A stretch of DNA of 64,000 bases from Multifurca ochricompacta (Eukaryota > Basidiomycota > Agaricomycetes > Russulales > Russulaceae). The notes below the pieces were generated by a model. That model saw nothing but the letters and a program-made list of their open reading frames with translations, searched no databases and was not told the DNA's origin. Shown piece after piece: positions 32,045 through 44,447 of the stretch (position 1 is the stretch's first letter; every line of letters starts with the position of its first letter). The position numbers and the translations under genes were made by a program. The stretch is taken from NCBI GenBank assembly GCA_022496185.1, contig WTXG01000011.1:124001-188000 (forward strand). Direction: 5' to 3'.

Positions 32045-33923
32045 TTACCAAATCCTAGTCTCTAAGAGTAAATCCGAGCTGCCTTCAAGCCCGATGCAAG
32101 CCTTTAAGAAGGTTTCAAGGGCGTTGCGCTGACGCGAGAGCGAGTTCACAACATCCGTACCTGCTCGACATTGCCCATCAACCCACTGGAATCCAAGAAA
32201 ACATAATTATACGCACCAGGCTTGACGAGCGGCGCCTTGAGCATGTACGAGAGCAAACTAAGCACGGGATACAGTGGTTTGAATTCGACATCTGCGTCGT
32301 TGACGAGTTGACGGTACTGAATGCGGGTAAGAAGCTCAGCCAGGATGGTGAGATCGAGAATAAGGGGTGTCGCAAGTAGCGAGTCCTCGCATTCATTGAA
32401 AATGTTGATGGTCGAGCGTCCCCCACCCATGATCTCAGAGTAGTACTCATCGATTGCGCGCTTCGAGTCCCCGACAGCAGGAACGTATTTAATCACCACA
32501 ATGTGATCTGGATGCTCGCCTTGACATCTTTGGAATTCTTGCCTGTAGATACACCTGTAGTCGCGATATAAGCGTACATCCAGACTGAGAGGAAGGAAAA
32601 GGGTGAACTACCTTGCTCGGCTTCGACCTCAGCTTTGGTCTTGTACAACAGATGATTGGCTGCAACCATATCATCGACGACGCTACTCTTCGAGATCTCC
32701 TTGCTACGGAACTGACGTTGGGAGCTAAGGTTCTGCCCGTCGTTGTTACCGAGGTGATTATAACTGGCAATTGAGAGCGGTTTAATTCCCGCATTAACAA
32801 GGAATTCTGCCAAAACGCTCTTGAGCTTCGTCTGCCCTGACTTGAGGTCGTCACCACCAATAAACGATTTGTGTTGCTCCGCGAGCTCAATAACACCAGG
32901 AACGAACGTATTCTGGGGCGCGCCGTTAATGAAAGGTACGCCTTCCAGGATGGAGGCGACAGCAAAGACAGTGCTAGGGGCGACCTCCTCATGCGAATTC
33001 CGGATTGACGAGAGAATGGCCCCAGCAGTATCATTGACGCCAGGGATGATCTCACTGTATCGCTCAGTGTTCGCAGTCCAGAATACTATGACCTGGTCAA
33101 GGTTATTGGTAGCCTTAAAGTTGCGGATGTCCTTCCGGATCTGCTCGAGGTGGAAGCTTTTGTCGTTTCCAGGAATAACATTGTCAGCACGCTCTTCCTG
33201 GTTGGCGGCGATATAGTCTGGATAGTAAATGGAAGGCAGAGGTGTACCAAACTCTTTCATATAGGGTGCGACCTGGCGTTGGAGGTCCCACTCGAGGACG
33301 GCAGCGCGTTTCATTGCTGCATCGAGGGGGACGCCAGAGATATCCCAACCACCGAGCACGAGATCATTAGGGTGAACCATAGGCAAGAGATCCGAGAGAG
33401 GCGCGTAAATGTCCTTTCCGGTCGCGTCTAGGCCGAGGCGGATGGTGCTAGCGCGAAGAAGAGAACCAATGTAGTTGGGGCGTTGGATGGTAGATTTGGT
33501 GTGCCACGCGATGTTGTGACGGTTTGCGAGAATGGTCGCGACTAGGGTGGTACCGTTATTACCCCCTATGCCAACGAGCATCAAACTTTCAGGATTATCA
33601 CATGGTCAAAAAACACGAAGTTATAAAAATCCATGAGACCACATACCCAGTCTTAGGGACCTTGCGCTGAGTCTGAACTCAAAAGGCGTGACTGCGGGCT
33701 TGATCAGGTAACGATTACCGTCCTGTACGACGACATCGGCACCACGATTGTAAAACTTGGACGTGATATGCTCATCCGTGTATAAGGTATTCTCACCCTG
33801 AACGGTGATAGCATCTGCGGGACGGCGGGCAGCTGTAGGATGGACGGGAGAGACGAGAGGCGCGTCGAGAACTGACGCAGTGGGACTCGCGTTCCCAGAA
33901 GAAGGAGTAGTGTTAGGAGCCAT
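32045..33923 (-). CDS. INO1: Inositol-3-phosphate synthase
   Basis: Converts glucose-6-phosphate to inositol-3-phosphate using NAD+, the first step of inositol synthesis. Four exons: 33923-33647, 33585-32612, 32519-32217, 32160-32045. Seen in order: [27 protein letters not shown], the NAD-loop [22 protein letters not shown]-like [137 protein letters not shown] and C-terminus LLLETRIW. Exon lengths sum to 1670 nt; one added base would give 1671 (556 residues, the usual fungal length). That base is missing near 33672, between FEFR and TQRKVPKTG, where the sequence AGACTCAG would be expected to be AGAACTCAG. Confidence 0.96.
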
Positions 33924-34216
33924 GAAGAGTTAAAGCGAGTCCGACTTTGTACAGAACTCAATGAGAAGGGAGAGATGGTGCAGCGGTGTGTTTATGGCCT
34001 CTGTGAGGATTGTGTGTGCTTCCGAGTTGGTTCGAGTACATACACAAGGGGCGCTGTACTTCGAAGTAGGATGATGAGAAGGACTGAAAGAAAGAACCAG
34101 GGGGGTTTTTATATGTATGTGGATGGGGAATAAAAATAAATAAAAAGAAAAAAGAAAAAAAAAAAAGATGAAATCAAATGAAATCAAAGAGAAACGAATA
34201 ACCGGGGAGGAGGAAC

Positions 34217-34228
34217 CATGTGCATGTG
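34217..34228. promoter_or_regulatory. Two adjacent CATGTG E-boxes upstream of INO1
   Basis: CATGTGCATGTG lies about 295 bp before the INO1 ATG. CATGTG is the core of the inositol/choline-responsive element bound by the Ino2/Ino4 bHLH pair in yeast; whether this fungus uses the same circuit is inference, and CATGTG is short enough to occur by chance. Confidence 0.3.
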
Positions 34229-34374
34229 CATGCGCATATAGCTGCATTAAGCTTTTTTCTTCCTCCTCCCCTTCCGACCTGACCCGCAGTTAGATAAATA
34301 TAATTTATTTTATCGTATCTCGTATCTAAATGCCATGCCAGCCATGCATGAGTGAAAATGAACGAATGGGACTG

Positions 34375-34401
34375 AGAATGGGAATGGGAATGGGAATGGG
34401 A
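34375..34401. repeat. (GGGAAT)n short tandem repeat
   Basis: Four near-perfect hexamers followed by a drifted unit, in the INO1 5' region. Confidence 0.85.
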
Positions 34402-36329
34402 ACGAGGATGGCGTGCTCGTATCCTCATCCTCCAAAAAAACGAGTAGGACCGTTCTATTGACGTAACTTTCGAGACCCGCCTATCGAATAGCTTAGCCAT
34501 TCCTCTACTTGGTTGCAAAACATCCCGAAGACCTCGCCCTTTTGATTGTGACCCTGTCCGTATTAGCCGCTTAGTTGTTTTTACCCGCTTTCTCCGCGTG
34601 GCTTGAAAGCTCATGAAATTACCAATAAATATCATCATATCTTACCTATTACTACGTCTCGTGTAGGGTGTAGTTATCGGAAGCCAGAAGCCTATCGTAA
34701 TTAAAATTGACGTAGCAAGAGCAAGCACCCCTCCTCGTGCGATCCATGTGTGGGAGCATGTCCTGTATCAAGATTTAACACAGACACATGACCGTGCAGT
34801 ACCGACGGCAATCTAATTGTTTTCAGACAACATACCCTTAGAGACTTGAATTGTACGTACGTAGGAACGCATATTCTGGGAAGAGAAGGACTACATACGA
34901 TACTGACTGATGACGGATCATTGACACAGATTGCATTCGAATTCAATCATGTCTGCGCGTGCGATAGGCGGCCTCCTGTCACGGACTTACGTGTGGCGAA
35001 GGCCGCAAACACCCATCCAATGGTTCAATTGCGTTCGTGTCGTAGCATCTCACTCGTGGGTTCTCTTCTCTGCTCTTAAATCGCACTCAAAAGACGCATG
35101 GAGGAACATCCATAGGTTAGTATTTGGGAAGCTGACTCGAAACAAGGAGGAGGGGGGGGGGTTAACAGCTGAGAGCTTAGCGCACTAGTACGAGTGCGAG
35201 TCCCATTCCCGTCCGACGAATAACGATAACGATATTGCATATGCGTTGTGGGCATTTTACAATTGTGACTGGTTGGAGGTAAGCGCCACATAAGCGCCAA
35301 AATTGAATTGATTGATTGATTGTACAATACAAATACAAAGAAGATGGCCGCGTCACTGGCAACTAGCAACTGGCAACAAGCAGGCAACAGGCCGGTCTGC
35401 AAATGATGGTCAAAGTTGGATCTGCGGCCAAATCTCACTGATCATGGATGGTTCGGTATCATCATATCATCAGTAAGAGGACTAAGACTAAGGGAATTGA
35501 TTATTATCTCATTATCTCTATGATCACTTACAATTCGAGACCCCTTGGAGTTAATAGCATCTGGGGCTAGGTTGCATCCATCAGCAAAAGCAGTTCTCAC
35601 AGGATAGTAGTTACTTCTACAGTACAGTACGTTAAATACCCCGTTTGGATGTCAGTGGCAACCAGGGACGTCTATGCTGGGGGGGAGGGCTCTTCCACCC
35701 ATATTGATTAAAAGTGAGTGGACAGCTGGGACAATTATGCCGGCTGGTCGATTCTGGAGCGTGTTTGAACGATTCCCCATTTCCTTTATCTCAACGATGG
35801 GACAAAGTACCGGCCGTGCTGTCATAAGTGGGTTGATTACTCCTGATCATTATCATTTGAAGCGTTGGTAGCCTCTTGCGACACGGCTAGCACAAGGAGT
35901 AGCCGGAAATATGTCTACATACTCCTAATGGCTCAGCGTCCCAACGCGCGCAAAGGCTCGGACCTGATGAGGGCTGTGGGTTGAGGGCTCAAAGGTGAAG
36001 GAATCCAATAGAACGAGTTCTGCATTTACGCTACACTACAAAGACAAGAACAAGAGACAAGACAAAAGACAGACACCAAGAACGAGAACGAGAACAACGA
36101 GAGCGAGAACGAGAATCCGAGGACCGAAAATACCGGGCCGAGGTACACTTAACCCATCTTGTCGTCTACTCACCTTCAACAACAAACACCCTCCGAACTC
36201 ATTCCTTTCATTCTTTTTTTCCCCTTTCATTTCCTCCCATTTTTTGAAAATAAATTCAAGTCAATTCGTTTCAATATCCCCCCAGCCCTTCGTATCGCAA
36301 TCACGCGATTTTTACAACACCTCACGTCC

Positions 36330-38420
36330 ATGTCCTCACTGCAAAATATACCATATGATCTCCTGCTCTCTATCGCCCAACATCTTGACCTCGGAGACAT
36401 CTATGCCCTCCAACTAGTGCGTAAAGGTCAATATTTCCCCTATTAATGCAAATCCGACATGTTAGCTTGTTGCAGACCTGTAAACAACTCCGCTACGCGG
36501 TTCGCACCCGCCCCGTATATCGGGAGATGGCTGTCAGCCTCCTCCGTCGTTGTCGCGCGCTCCCACTCTATGGGTTTAAGCGTCTTTCGGATCTATCTAC
36601 GGATCAGCTCGTAGAAGTAGTAAATCGCGCAGCCCAGCTAGAACGTGGCTGGCTCACTCGCACGCCGCGGCCTGCTGTAAACACGTTTATACCCGAAGGA
36701 GAAAAAGCGTCTAATGGGATCACTAAACCATCTGATGCAACGGGATGGGGGATCAAGTCGAGATATTGGTACAAGGTCGTTGGAACGCCGCCAGATGAAG
36801 AAGTGGATTGGCTCTCCCCCATTACGGCGAGTTACACCCTTTGCGCGACGAAGAGTGGCAAGGTCGTCTGTTGGGATGTACATCGCGACGTTGGTATCGC
36901 AGAGTGGAACCCGGGGGAACGGTGGGAGCTGTGGAAATGTCGAGTTGAGTTTGAGCAGCGCATCGTATACTTTACGATGGCGAAGGTCCTGAGGGGCAAG
37001 TAAGTCCTCCGTCTTTCTCCTGTTCCTGGGTTTTCCCCCTCCGCTCCTTTGCTATGATGTCTCATTTTTGTTTCCAACGCCGTTCTAGGGAAGATGAGAA
37101 GGTTATGCAATTTGAACTCATGCAAATCCATTTCCCAGAACAGAAACCTGACTCGGAGGAGCAAATCAGCCCGTCTTTCTCTAATCTCCGATCTTTTAAG
37201 ACTCTGGGGATTGTCATGAACGTGTTCCTGCTAGACCCAGAAGCACGTTTACTCGCAGGATTCGTGTGGATTAATCGTTCCAACAGCATTGGTTTATATG
37301 TGCTACTAGATTGGAACAAGGAAGAATATGTTTTTATAGATACAAACATCAAATGTGTATGTGGATATACCTGTCATGCGACATGTGTCGGACTGATCTT
37401 GTGCTTATCATCACACAGACTAATACAGCAAACTGGTCATGCATCTTGTTCAACGGCTCCATTGTGATTCATTCCGAAGAGGCGACCTTCGCGTGCCAGC
37501 ATTTCTTCCCACTATCTGTCCTTGCTCAACACGTCACCCTCTCTAATCCATCTTCTTCGTTTGTACCACGTATGACGACGCGGCTTAAGCCGACCCGATC
37601 GATATCTCGAGGGTTCACCTTTCCTGTCTTACCACCCGAATCTTACGTTTTGCCATTCCGCCAGCCCCTCGTTCAAAATATCGTCATTGCTGGCCCGGGC
37701 AATCAAATACACCCAATCGTTCTTCCCCAAGTGGATGACCCTATTCCTCCTACCGATGTCAACAATCCGCCGAATCCCTGGAGCGATCAGCTTTGGTATC
37801 CTGAAAGTGCACATTTTGTACGCCAATGGTGGCCGACGCTACCTTCGGTGCCACGGCTAAGCTGCACCGTCGTGCTCCTCGCGCAACACCACCCACAGAC
37901 GCACGTCACGAAATATGTCCTCGCACAACATTATTTTACCGTGCCCTTGTACGTGTCGGGCACAGAATCTGATCCGGATGACGCGATGATGCGGATGTGG
38001 TACGTGAGCGTGCCGTTCGAAGTCGTTTGTGTGTCGGACCAAGATGAAGACACGCCTGAGGCGCTACCGCGGCAACGACCACTGCTCGCCGTTGACTTTG
38101 GACACGCTGTGTGGCTCGAGCACGTGCGCGCGGCAGATGACGAGGAGGATGAAGAGCCGTATGAGCGCGGACAGAAACGTCTCCGATTCGTCTCGTTTCC
38201 CGGCGTCCGGCTCGAAGGCGAGGGTCACGCCGTGCGTAGCGGCATCGGCCGTGGTGGTGGCGCTGACGGCACGTTCGAGATGGAAGGTGCTGCACGGACG
38301 TTGGTGATCCCAAAAGAACTAGACTTGCACGACGTTGAGACGATCAACATCGACCAGAGTCAAGGTGCGGTGATATTATCGGTACGACAGGGCAAGATTT
38401 TTATTCTATGTTACGAGTGA
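36330..38420 (+). CDS. F-box protein
   Basis: Four exons 36330-36416, 36476-36999, 37089-37356, 37419-38420, all joins in phase, 1881 nt, 626 residues, intact. The N-terminus MSSLQNIPYDLLLSIAQHLD with DIYALQLTCKQLRYAVRTRP is a typical F-box (residues about 5-45), which would bind SKP1 in an SCF ubiquitin ligase. The rest (RPVYREMAVSLLRRC, WYKVVGTPPDEEVDWL, TANWSCILFNGSIVIHSEE, LAVDFGHAVWLEHVRA, RFVSFPGVRLEGEGHAV, and C-terminal INIDQSQGAVILSVRQGKIF) looks like a degenerate beta-propeller-type substrate region, as in many agaricomycete F-box proteins. An acidic loop (DDEEDEEPYE) sits near residue 540. The substrate is unknown. Confidence 0.85.
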
Positions 38421-39106
38421 TGACTCTACCCCATTTCTCTCTCTCTCTCTCCCTCCTCCCTCCCTCCCTCGGTCGTTTGCTCTGCGTGTATCTAGCTAGA
38501 TTCCTTAGTCAAATTTACTAACGGGTTGCAGAGTCAATGGTCACGTGATCCAGTAAGATACACGCGGGACCCGGGACGCGAGAGAAGGTAAGAGGACCAA
38601 ACGGAAACGGAAACCTAATAAACCTATTATGTGGGGAACACCACATTCACATCGCTACTGGGTTGAAATCTCCATGTCGTCAGCTTGATAGAGATAAAAG
38701 GTAGGGCACATCCACAGCACCCAGAACACACTCAACTCTGGGTGAAAACCTGGTCAATGTATCCTTGTCGTTCGTTGTTATCTCACTGGGCCTTGGATTG
38801 CGCCGCAGCACTCATTAATAACCTTATCGACGTGTGCGAAAAACAAATTTAAAAATTCAACTCATGGAGAGCATCAAGGGCGTATCCGGTAGGAAGGTGT
38901 AAGATCATCGCCCATTGAAGAAAAAAAAAAAAGGTGTGGTGATTTGTTTGTTGGGGTAGAGGGAAAGCTCGACAGGATAGTGTAAGAAGCGGGGTACAAA
39001 TGACAAAGCGGGTTCAAAGCAAGGACACAGGCAAAGAAAGATAGAACAACCATCGACAGATCGTAAGGTGGTCTAGCAAGGGCATACGTAAAACGGATAA
39101 TGAAGA
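38421..39106. other. Convergent intergenic
   Basis: Begins with a CTCTCTCC/CTCCC pyrimidine tract (38438-38470) just after the F-box stop; an A-run lies near 38920-38932. No gene is recognised. Confidence 0.5.
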
Positions 39107-39755
39107 TCAAGATATAGCGGCGGCTGGTGGAGGAGTCGGTTCGGCAATGAAACCAGTGGATATAGCAGTATCTGAGAGGGGAAGACAGCTAGTGAAAACC
39201 TGCAAGATCCATCACATGCCTAACACTTACCAGCTGCAGGACCAGGGAAGGCTGCACCAGCGAGGCCCTGCGAGGTAGCAATACGTTGCTCATCTATTGC
39301 TAGCTGCAACACTACTATTAGTTATGTGTTAAGGTAAGAAGAGTGGCCCAGCTCGCCTCGATCTTCAACCTGACTGCATAAATTCGCGAAGAGAGGGAAT
39401 AAAGCCGGCATGTGAGACCATGCCAAACTGCAAGCCAAAGTTGCTGGATGAAGCCTGGGGAGCGATGGCTCTCCATTCGCATCCGTGCGAGTTGACCCGC
39501 AAGGCTGTGCTAGCTGGTGAACGGGGACGATAGTTGAGAAGAGATGTCTTCCTACATTTCCAGGTCCATCCTATACTCGCTCGTTTCGGGAAATGAGTTG
39601 ATTTCCACAGCATGGGCAAGAATTTGTTGCGAGTTGCTCAATAATTCCGAAATAGATGGGACGATATAGCATGGCAACAGGTATTGAAAGTAAATTACAA
39701 CGCCATACATTCCGAAAATGGAGAGGCAGAAGCCAAAGATCTCGACGAAACCCAT
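39107..39755 (-). CDS. Small membrane protein of unknown function
   Basis: Starts MGFVEIFGFCLSIFGMYGVV (39755): the first 35 residues form one or two hydrophobic helices ending QYLLPCYIVPSI. It continues with SNSQQILAHAVEINSFPETS, an intron (gtagga...agctag), TALRVNSHGCEWRAIAPQAS, MVSHAGFIPSLREFMQSG, LKIE, a GC-AG intron (5' end 39356), LAIDEQRIATSQGLAGAAFP, an intron, TAISTGFIAEPTPPPAAAIS and stop 39107-39109. One base appears lost between FMQSG and LKIE (about 39373). I do not recognise the family. The predicted layout is a membrane-anchored N-terminus with a short hydrophilic domain and a Pro/Ala-rich tail. Confidence 0.55.
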
Positions 39756-40677
39756 TTCCTAGAATGCTAGGATGTGATGTGATCTGTGAAGGAAGGGGGA
39801 AATAGAACAGTTGACTCAATCTTGAGGAAGCGATGGGAGGTAATTGAGTGTGGGAGGTAGGTTTAACCTATGGTGGGGCAGATAGTGGCAGCACGTGGGT
39901 AATCCCACGCCCTCACTGGGTACTAGGTTGGAAGCTGGTTACATAGCCTCGAGCAGGGCAGCACATACAGTTGAGCAGCTCTCGAGTGAGCCTTCGAGTG
40001 AGAGTTGTTCAGCGATCCAGAGGATAAACGAGGCAAGAGAATTCATTGAAAGGTCGGAGTACACTGGGGAGGTTCTTAAAGTTGCTGTGTCGGTTGCAGG
40101 AATCAAACAAATCGATGTGCGGGAGTGCAGGAGTGCGGGAGTGGCGGAAGGGAAGCTAAGCACCAGAATGATGTGGGGTTTTTTCTTGAGACTTGGACTT
40201 GGACTTGGACTTGCAACTTGCAACAAAATATCGTCCAAGGCGAAGCGAGGTGAGGCGACCCCAACACTACCCAACCCAACCATTTTATAAAATTAAATAC
40301 TATTAAATAATTTGGGTCTCTCGAACTTCTCGAACTTGACTTGAATGACTAGCGGCACGGCAACTTCCACTCCACCTCAAATTTAATCTTCTTCTAGACT
40401 CTTATTCAGACGCTTTTTCTAGCTCGTCTATTCAATCTCAGAACGTACTCCGACTATGGATTTAGTAAAATAGGTATGAATGGAATCGGGTATTACCGTC
40501 TCCAAACCACCCGCCAAACTTTTGGTTCATGTGTGTGTGTGTGTGCCTGTGCCTCAAGTTCATGAGGAGGATGGTGTATGAGCGCTTGACATTATTGTGC
40601 TATTGTGCTACTATAGTGCGACTGCGACAGATACATGTCAGATACATGTACATGTCCATCTATGTCTGTGGTCCATG
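39756..40677. other. Intergenic
   Basis: Upstream flank of the small membrane protein and 3' flank of the SDR gene. A (GGACTT)n-like run lies at about 40193-40215 and a (GT)n run at about 40532-40546. No gene is seen. Confidence 0.5.
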
Positions 40678-42133
40678 TTAAGACTCGCTTGCAATTTCTG
40701 TCTGTCGGGCCTTTTCTTCAGCTTCCCATATCTTCAACTCCCGCTCGTAGTCATCCCACACTTGCATGCCCAATGCAACTCCGCCTAGTTCCCCATCATC
40801 GGGCCGTGTTAGATTACCGCCAAGACTACGACGGCTTTCCTTGGCATTTTCATCGGATCTCTCCTCCACCTCCACTGAAGGTAAGGAAGACACCGGAATA
40901 CCTATCGGAACAACTGCGACTGCGCATTCGGCATACAGCGCACCAGGCTTAAGGACTTCCTCAGGTGAGCGTTTCCGGGTATCATCCAGATTTATCTTGA
41001 AAGGCGTCGGGAGGAAGAGCGCATGCAACGTTGACTGCAGCGTGGAAATTGGCGACTTGGTAAGAATACGGAGAAGGGGATTGAGTAAGATATACCTGAA
41101 GGTCGTCCGTTCAATCATGAGAAACTGATGATGGGAAACATGCTCCAAAAAAAATTGCCACGCCACTCACAACATCGATCCTCCCCATGAGACACTGCCC
41201 CGGGAAGAGTCCGCGGCGAGAAGGGGTGCAATCACGTCTGTGCGGCTAATGCCGGGCGACACAGTTGCTGCCACAATGTTCGAACGTTGAACCTTGTCGC
41301 TCACTACTGGTATGGACTGTGAATTAACATCAGTCCGGGGAACTTGTGACCCAGAGGGGAGGGCATCCAACACGCGTTGTAGATGTCGCATAAGAACCAT
41401 TGTTCGAAGAGCACGCCAGCCTTCTGTGAGGAATAACGACGATGACGACGACGACGGTCGAGATGCGGAGAATACACGTGCTGCTGCGGCATAAAATGGA
41501 TTGACAAGGGTGATCAGACGTATATCGCGCTCGACTGGGGCGGCTAGGAGCAGAGGTAGGAGCAACGTCACGAACAGAAAGGTTGCACACGAAGCAGTTT
41601 GCCGTTGCCTCTGTAGGTCCAAGCTCTGGTGAGAGAGGATATTGCCAATTGGTGCATATTCGTGGGCAAATATCACAGCGTCCAGACGCTGCTCCGATTT
41701 GCGGTAATTATCACAGAAAGTACGAATGGATGCCGGCGAGGTAAGGTCGCAATGTTCTGCGTAGATGTTCTCATTGGACGTCGTACTGCGGAGTAGAGAC
41801 ACCAACACTGCAGAAGCGCCTGTATCAGGAGGCTCAGAAGTGAGGGCCATGATGTGTGCGCCACGCTTGGCCAGAGAATCTAATAGAGTTAAGCCATTTG
41901 GTGTGAAGGCTCCCTAAGAAGTAGTGTTAGGTCGCCTGCGGAGAAACGATGTTGAGATGAGACGCAACTGTAATGAGGATGGTACGTCCGTGGAGGTCCC
42001 TCTCCCTATCGGTTTTGCGACCCTGGGCAAAAGTATAGACTGTAACAATGCCGACGACAGTTAGGACCACATGTGTGTAGTACTCGGCTGGTAAAATGGT
42101 AGACCCAATAGCGTACAGAATTTTGAGAACCAT
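40678..42133 (-). CDS. Short-chain dehydrogenase/reductase-like membrane protein
   Basis: Three exons 42133-41969, 41913-41171, 41095-40678, all in phase, 1326 nt, 441 residues, intact. An N-terminal hydrophobic helix (VVLTVVGIVTVYTF) precedes a Rossmann start GRTILITGAFTPNGLTLLD, whose TGAFTPNG resembles the SDR TGxxxGxG loop, then HIMALTSEPPD, IYAEHCDLTSPASIRTF, LDAVIFAHEYAP and LLLPLLLAAPVERDIRLITL. The expected Tyr-x-x-x-Lys catalytic pair is not evident; the corresponding place reads NPFYAAAARVF. The C-terminal third, not part of a classical SDR, has YILLNPLLRIL and a charged tail (YERELKIWEAEEKARQ). This suggests a membrane-bound, perhaps non-catalytic, SDR relative (ENV9/DUF-type lipid-droplet or ER proteins are possible). 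Confidence 0.65.
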
Positions 42134-42399
42134 ATTCCTGAATCAAAAATATGGAGGACTGTCTTATGTCGAGTGGTTCTTCAAATTCAGGATAAGGATA
42201 AGGTGCTCTTGCAACTCGCTACAGCTACAAAAAGCTGGTGAGCTGGTGGTTGCCAGTGCAATTCCGCTTGCACGACTACCACAACGAAATATTACGTAAT
42301 ATCGCCTGGGCCCAGCAGCACACCTCTTTATTCTCAATTTGAGAATTTAACTCAAGGGTCTTATGGTCTTACTACAACATACGAAATACGCCCCGAATT

Positions 42400-44447
42400 T
42401 TAGTCCTCGTCCCAATTTCCTGCCTGCTGAGGAATCTTTGGTCCGCCTGCTGGTCGGCTCATGATGATGCTGTCGACGTTGAGAACCGAGATAGCGGCTT
42501 CAGTAGCCAGGCGAATGGCCCAAGCTTTTGCTGCTAACGAGTCCACGATATTGCGCTCAGCAGCATTCACCGTGCCGTCAGTCTCAGCCTTTAATTAATT
42601 AGAATGTGTCATCAGCAGTTGTGAAGGGAAAAAGAGGGTTCTAGGCGCGACTGACCTCAACGTCGACTCCCCAAGACTCGCCTCCCGCTTTCTCGTGCTT
42701 AGCCAACAATCGCGCCAAAATTTCATTTCCCTCTGCACCTCCATGGGCATTCTCTGCTAACGTGCGTGGGATGACCTCCAAAGCGGATGCGAAGCGGCGT
42801 ACGGCGTGCTGCGCGAGTCCGCGCAAGCCAGCACCGTATGTTTCCACCCGGCGCGCAAGCGCGAGCTCCGTGGCACCGGCACCAGGCACCAGGCGTGGGT
42901 CCTTCAGGAGCGCTTTTAACAAAGCAACACCATCGTCCACTGCACGTTCGAGGTCGTCGAGGTGATTCTGGGTTGCACCTCGCAGGACGACGGTCGCCGT
43001 ACGCGTCTTGACGCCTGCGCCTTCTGGCTCTTGCCGTAGTACAGTGACACGGTCTCCACCAACTTCGATCGTCTCACAAACGTCGACATAGCCCGCCTCC
43101 TCAGGCGTAGGGGCACCAAGACGTGCAAGTGGGGTTGCTTGGACAACACGGCAGAGACGTCGCAAGTCAAACTTGGACAGGACTTTCAGAACGAGAATTT
43201 GATTCCGGTTGAGGTAATGGAGAGCGAGTTCTCCTATGCTCGTCCCTGCAATAAGTACTTTTACTCCCGAGTCGGCGAGCTCTTTGAATATCTGGGAACG
43301 GGAGTGAGCGGATGTATGCCTTACACGGGCACTCACCTTCTCCATGTGCTTCTCCTCCCCCTTGGTAAAGTTTAACATGTCATCAGCGTTTTTTATCAAA
43401 ACCGTGCCTTTCGTTTCCGTCTGCGCGGTGTCGATGGGGTTCGTAAACACTGCAACCTTCGCTTTCGTGACTTTCTTCACATCGCCTACCGGGATCAAGG
43501 GGTTGGTGCAGCTACTACAGATACTAAGCAGCACAATGTCACGTACCCTCGGGTTCCCTGCCAAACACCATACCCTGCACGACTTTGCTTCCTGCCAAAC
43601 TTCCACCCATAATTTTGACTACCCGCACATTATCAACATTGAATGTCTTGTTATTTTCTGGCATAACAGATAGAGCGGCCTCTGCCACGAGTGCCGCGAG
43701 AATGTCTTCCGATCCGTATTGTTTTGATGCTATAGCGGGAATGACAGCATGTACCAGAGATGCGTTGGTCAAAGGCGATGGAAGCTCGCTGACTGACAGT
43801 GCTGATAGATAGCGCACATGTTAGGGAACGTGAAGTCTTTGAGATTGAATATGACATACTTTCGAGCTCAGCTAATGCTTTCGTGCATGCAAGTTCGTAG
43901 CCCTTGATTACCTCACTTGGGTGAAGGCCCATAATCAATAAATTCTCCGCTCTTTTCAGGAGCTCTCCAGCAAAGATTAGAACCGTGTTGGTTGCATCAC
44001 CCATCTAAGTCAATAGGTCAGGATACGCAGCAGATCAGATAAAGGTAGGGCTTGCCTCGATTTCTTGCGCCTGTGAAGCCATGACCAGTAACTTCGCGGC
44101 CGGATGCACGACCTCAATTTCGCGTATTATGGTGGCAGCATCAGAAGTCACGAAGAGTCGACCCAAGTGGTTGATGACGAGTTTATTTCGCCCTGTGACC
44201 CGTTCAACCCTTCAATTGGTGCAATAAAGGGACATCGCACACCATTAGGCCCAAAACTTGTTCTAACGAGATTCGAGAGCTCTGAAATGGCTTCAATGTT
44301 TCGAAGGACGGCATCCTCGAGACCAGACATTTGCTAAGACAAAAGCCATTTTAACGGAACCCAAAAAAAAAGGAAATCGCCTCCTCGCACTTTATAACCA
44401 TCTTTAAATAGCTGTATGTTGTTTGCCTTTGGAACCTTCAGGGCCAT
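42400..44447 (-). CDS. CCT8: CCT theta subunit of the TRiC/CCT chaperonin
   Basis: ATP-driven cytosolic chaperonin subunit that folds actin, tubulin and WD proteins as part of the hetero-oligomeric double ring. Eight exons: 44447-44391, 44333-44243, 44192-44056, 44004-43860, 43801-43547, 43485-43337, 43291-42656, 42588-42400. They sum to 1659 nt, 552 residues, fully open. Seen: MALKVPKANNIQLFKDGYK, SGLEDAVLRNIEAI, TSFGPNGRNKLVINHL, TSDAATIIREIEVVHPAAK, VDNVRVVKIMGGSL, GELALHYLNRNQILVLKV, RRLCRVVQATPLARLGAPTP, VVLRGATQNHLDDLERAVDD, PGAGATELALARRVETYG, and C-terminus IIMSRPAGGPKIPQQAG. The intron at 44055-44005 is GC-AG. The phosphate-binding motif usually written GDGT reads GDAT here. Confidence 0.97.

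Larger units (their letters stand above)
33924..36329. other. Divergent intergenic region, INO1 / F-box gene
   Basis: About 2.4 kb between outward-facing starts. It contains pyrimidine-rich and AT-rich tracts, a GGGAAT repeat, a G-run at about 35151-35161 and paired CATGTG boxes 295 bp upstream of INO1. Short ORFs (for example minus 35076-35438) have no recognisable motifs. Confidence 0.5.
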
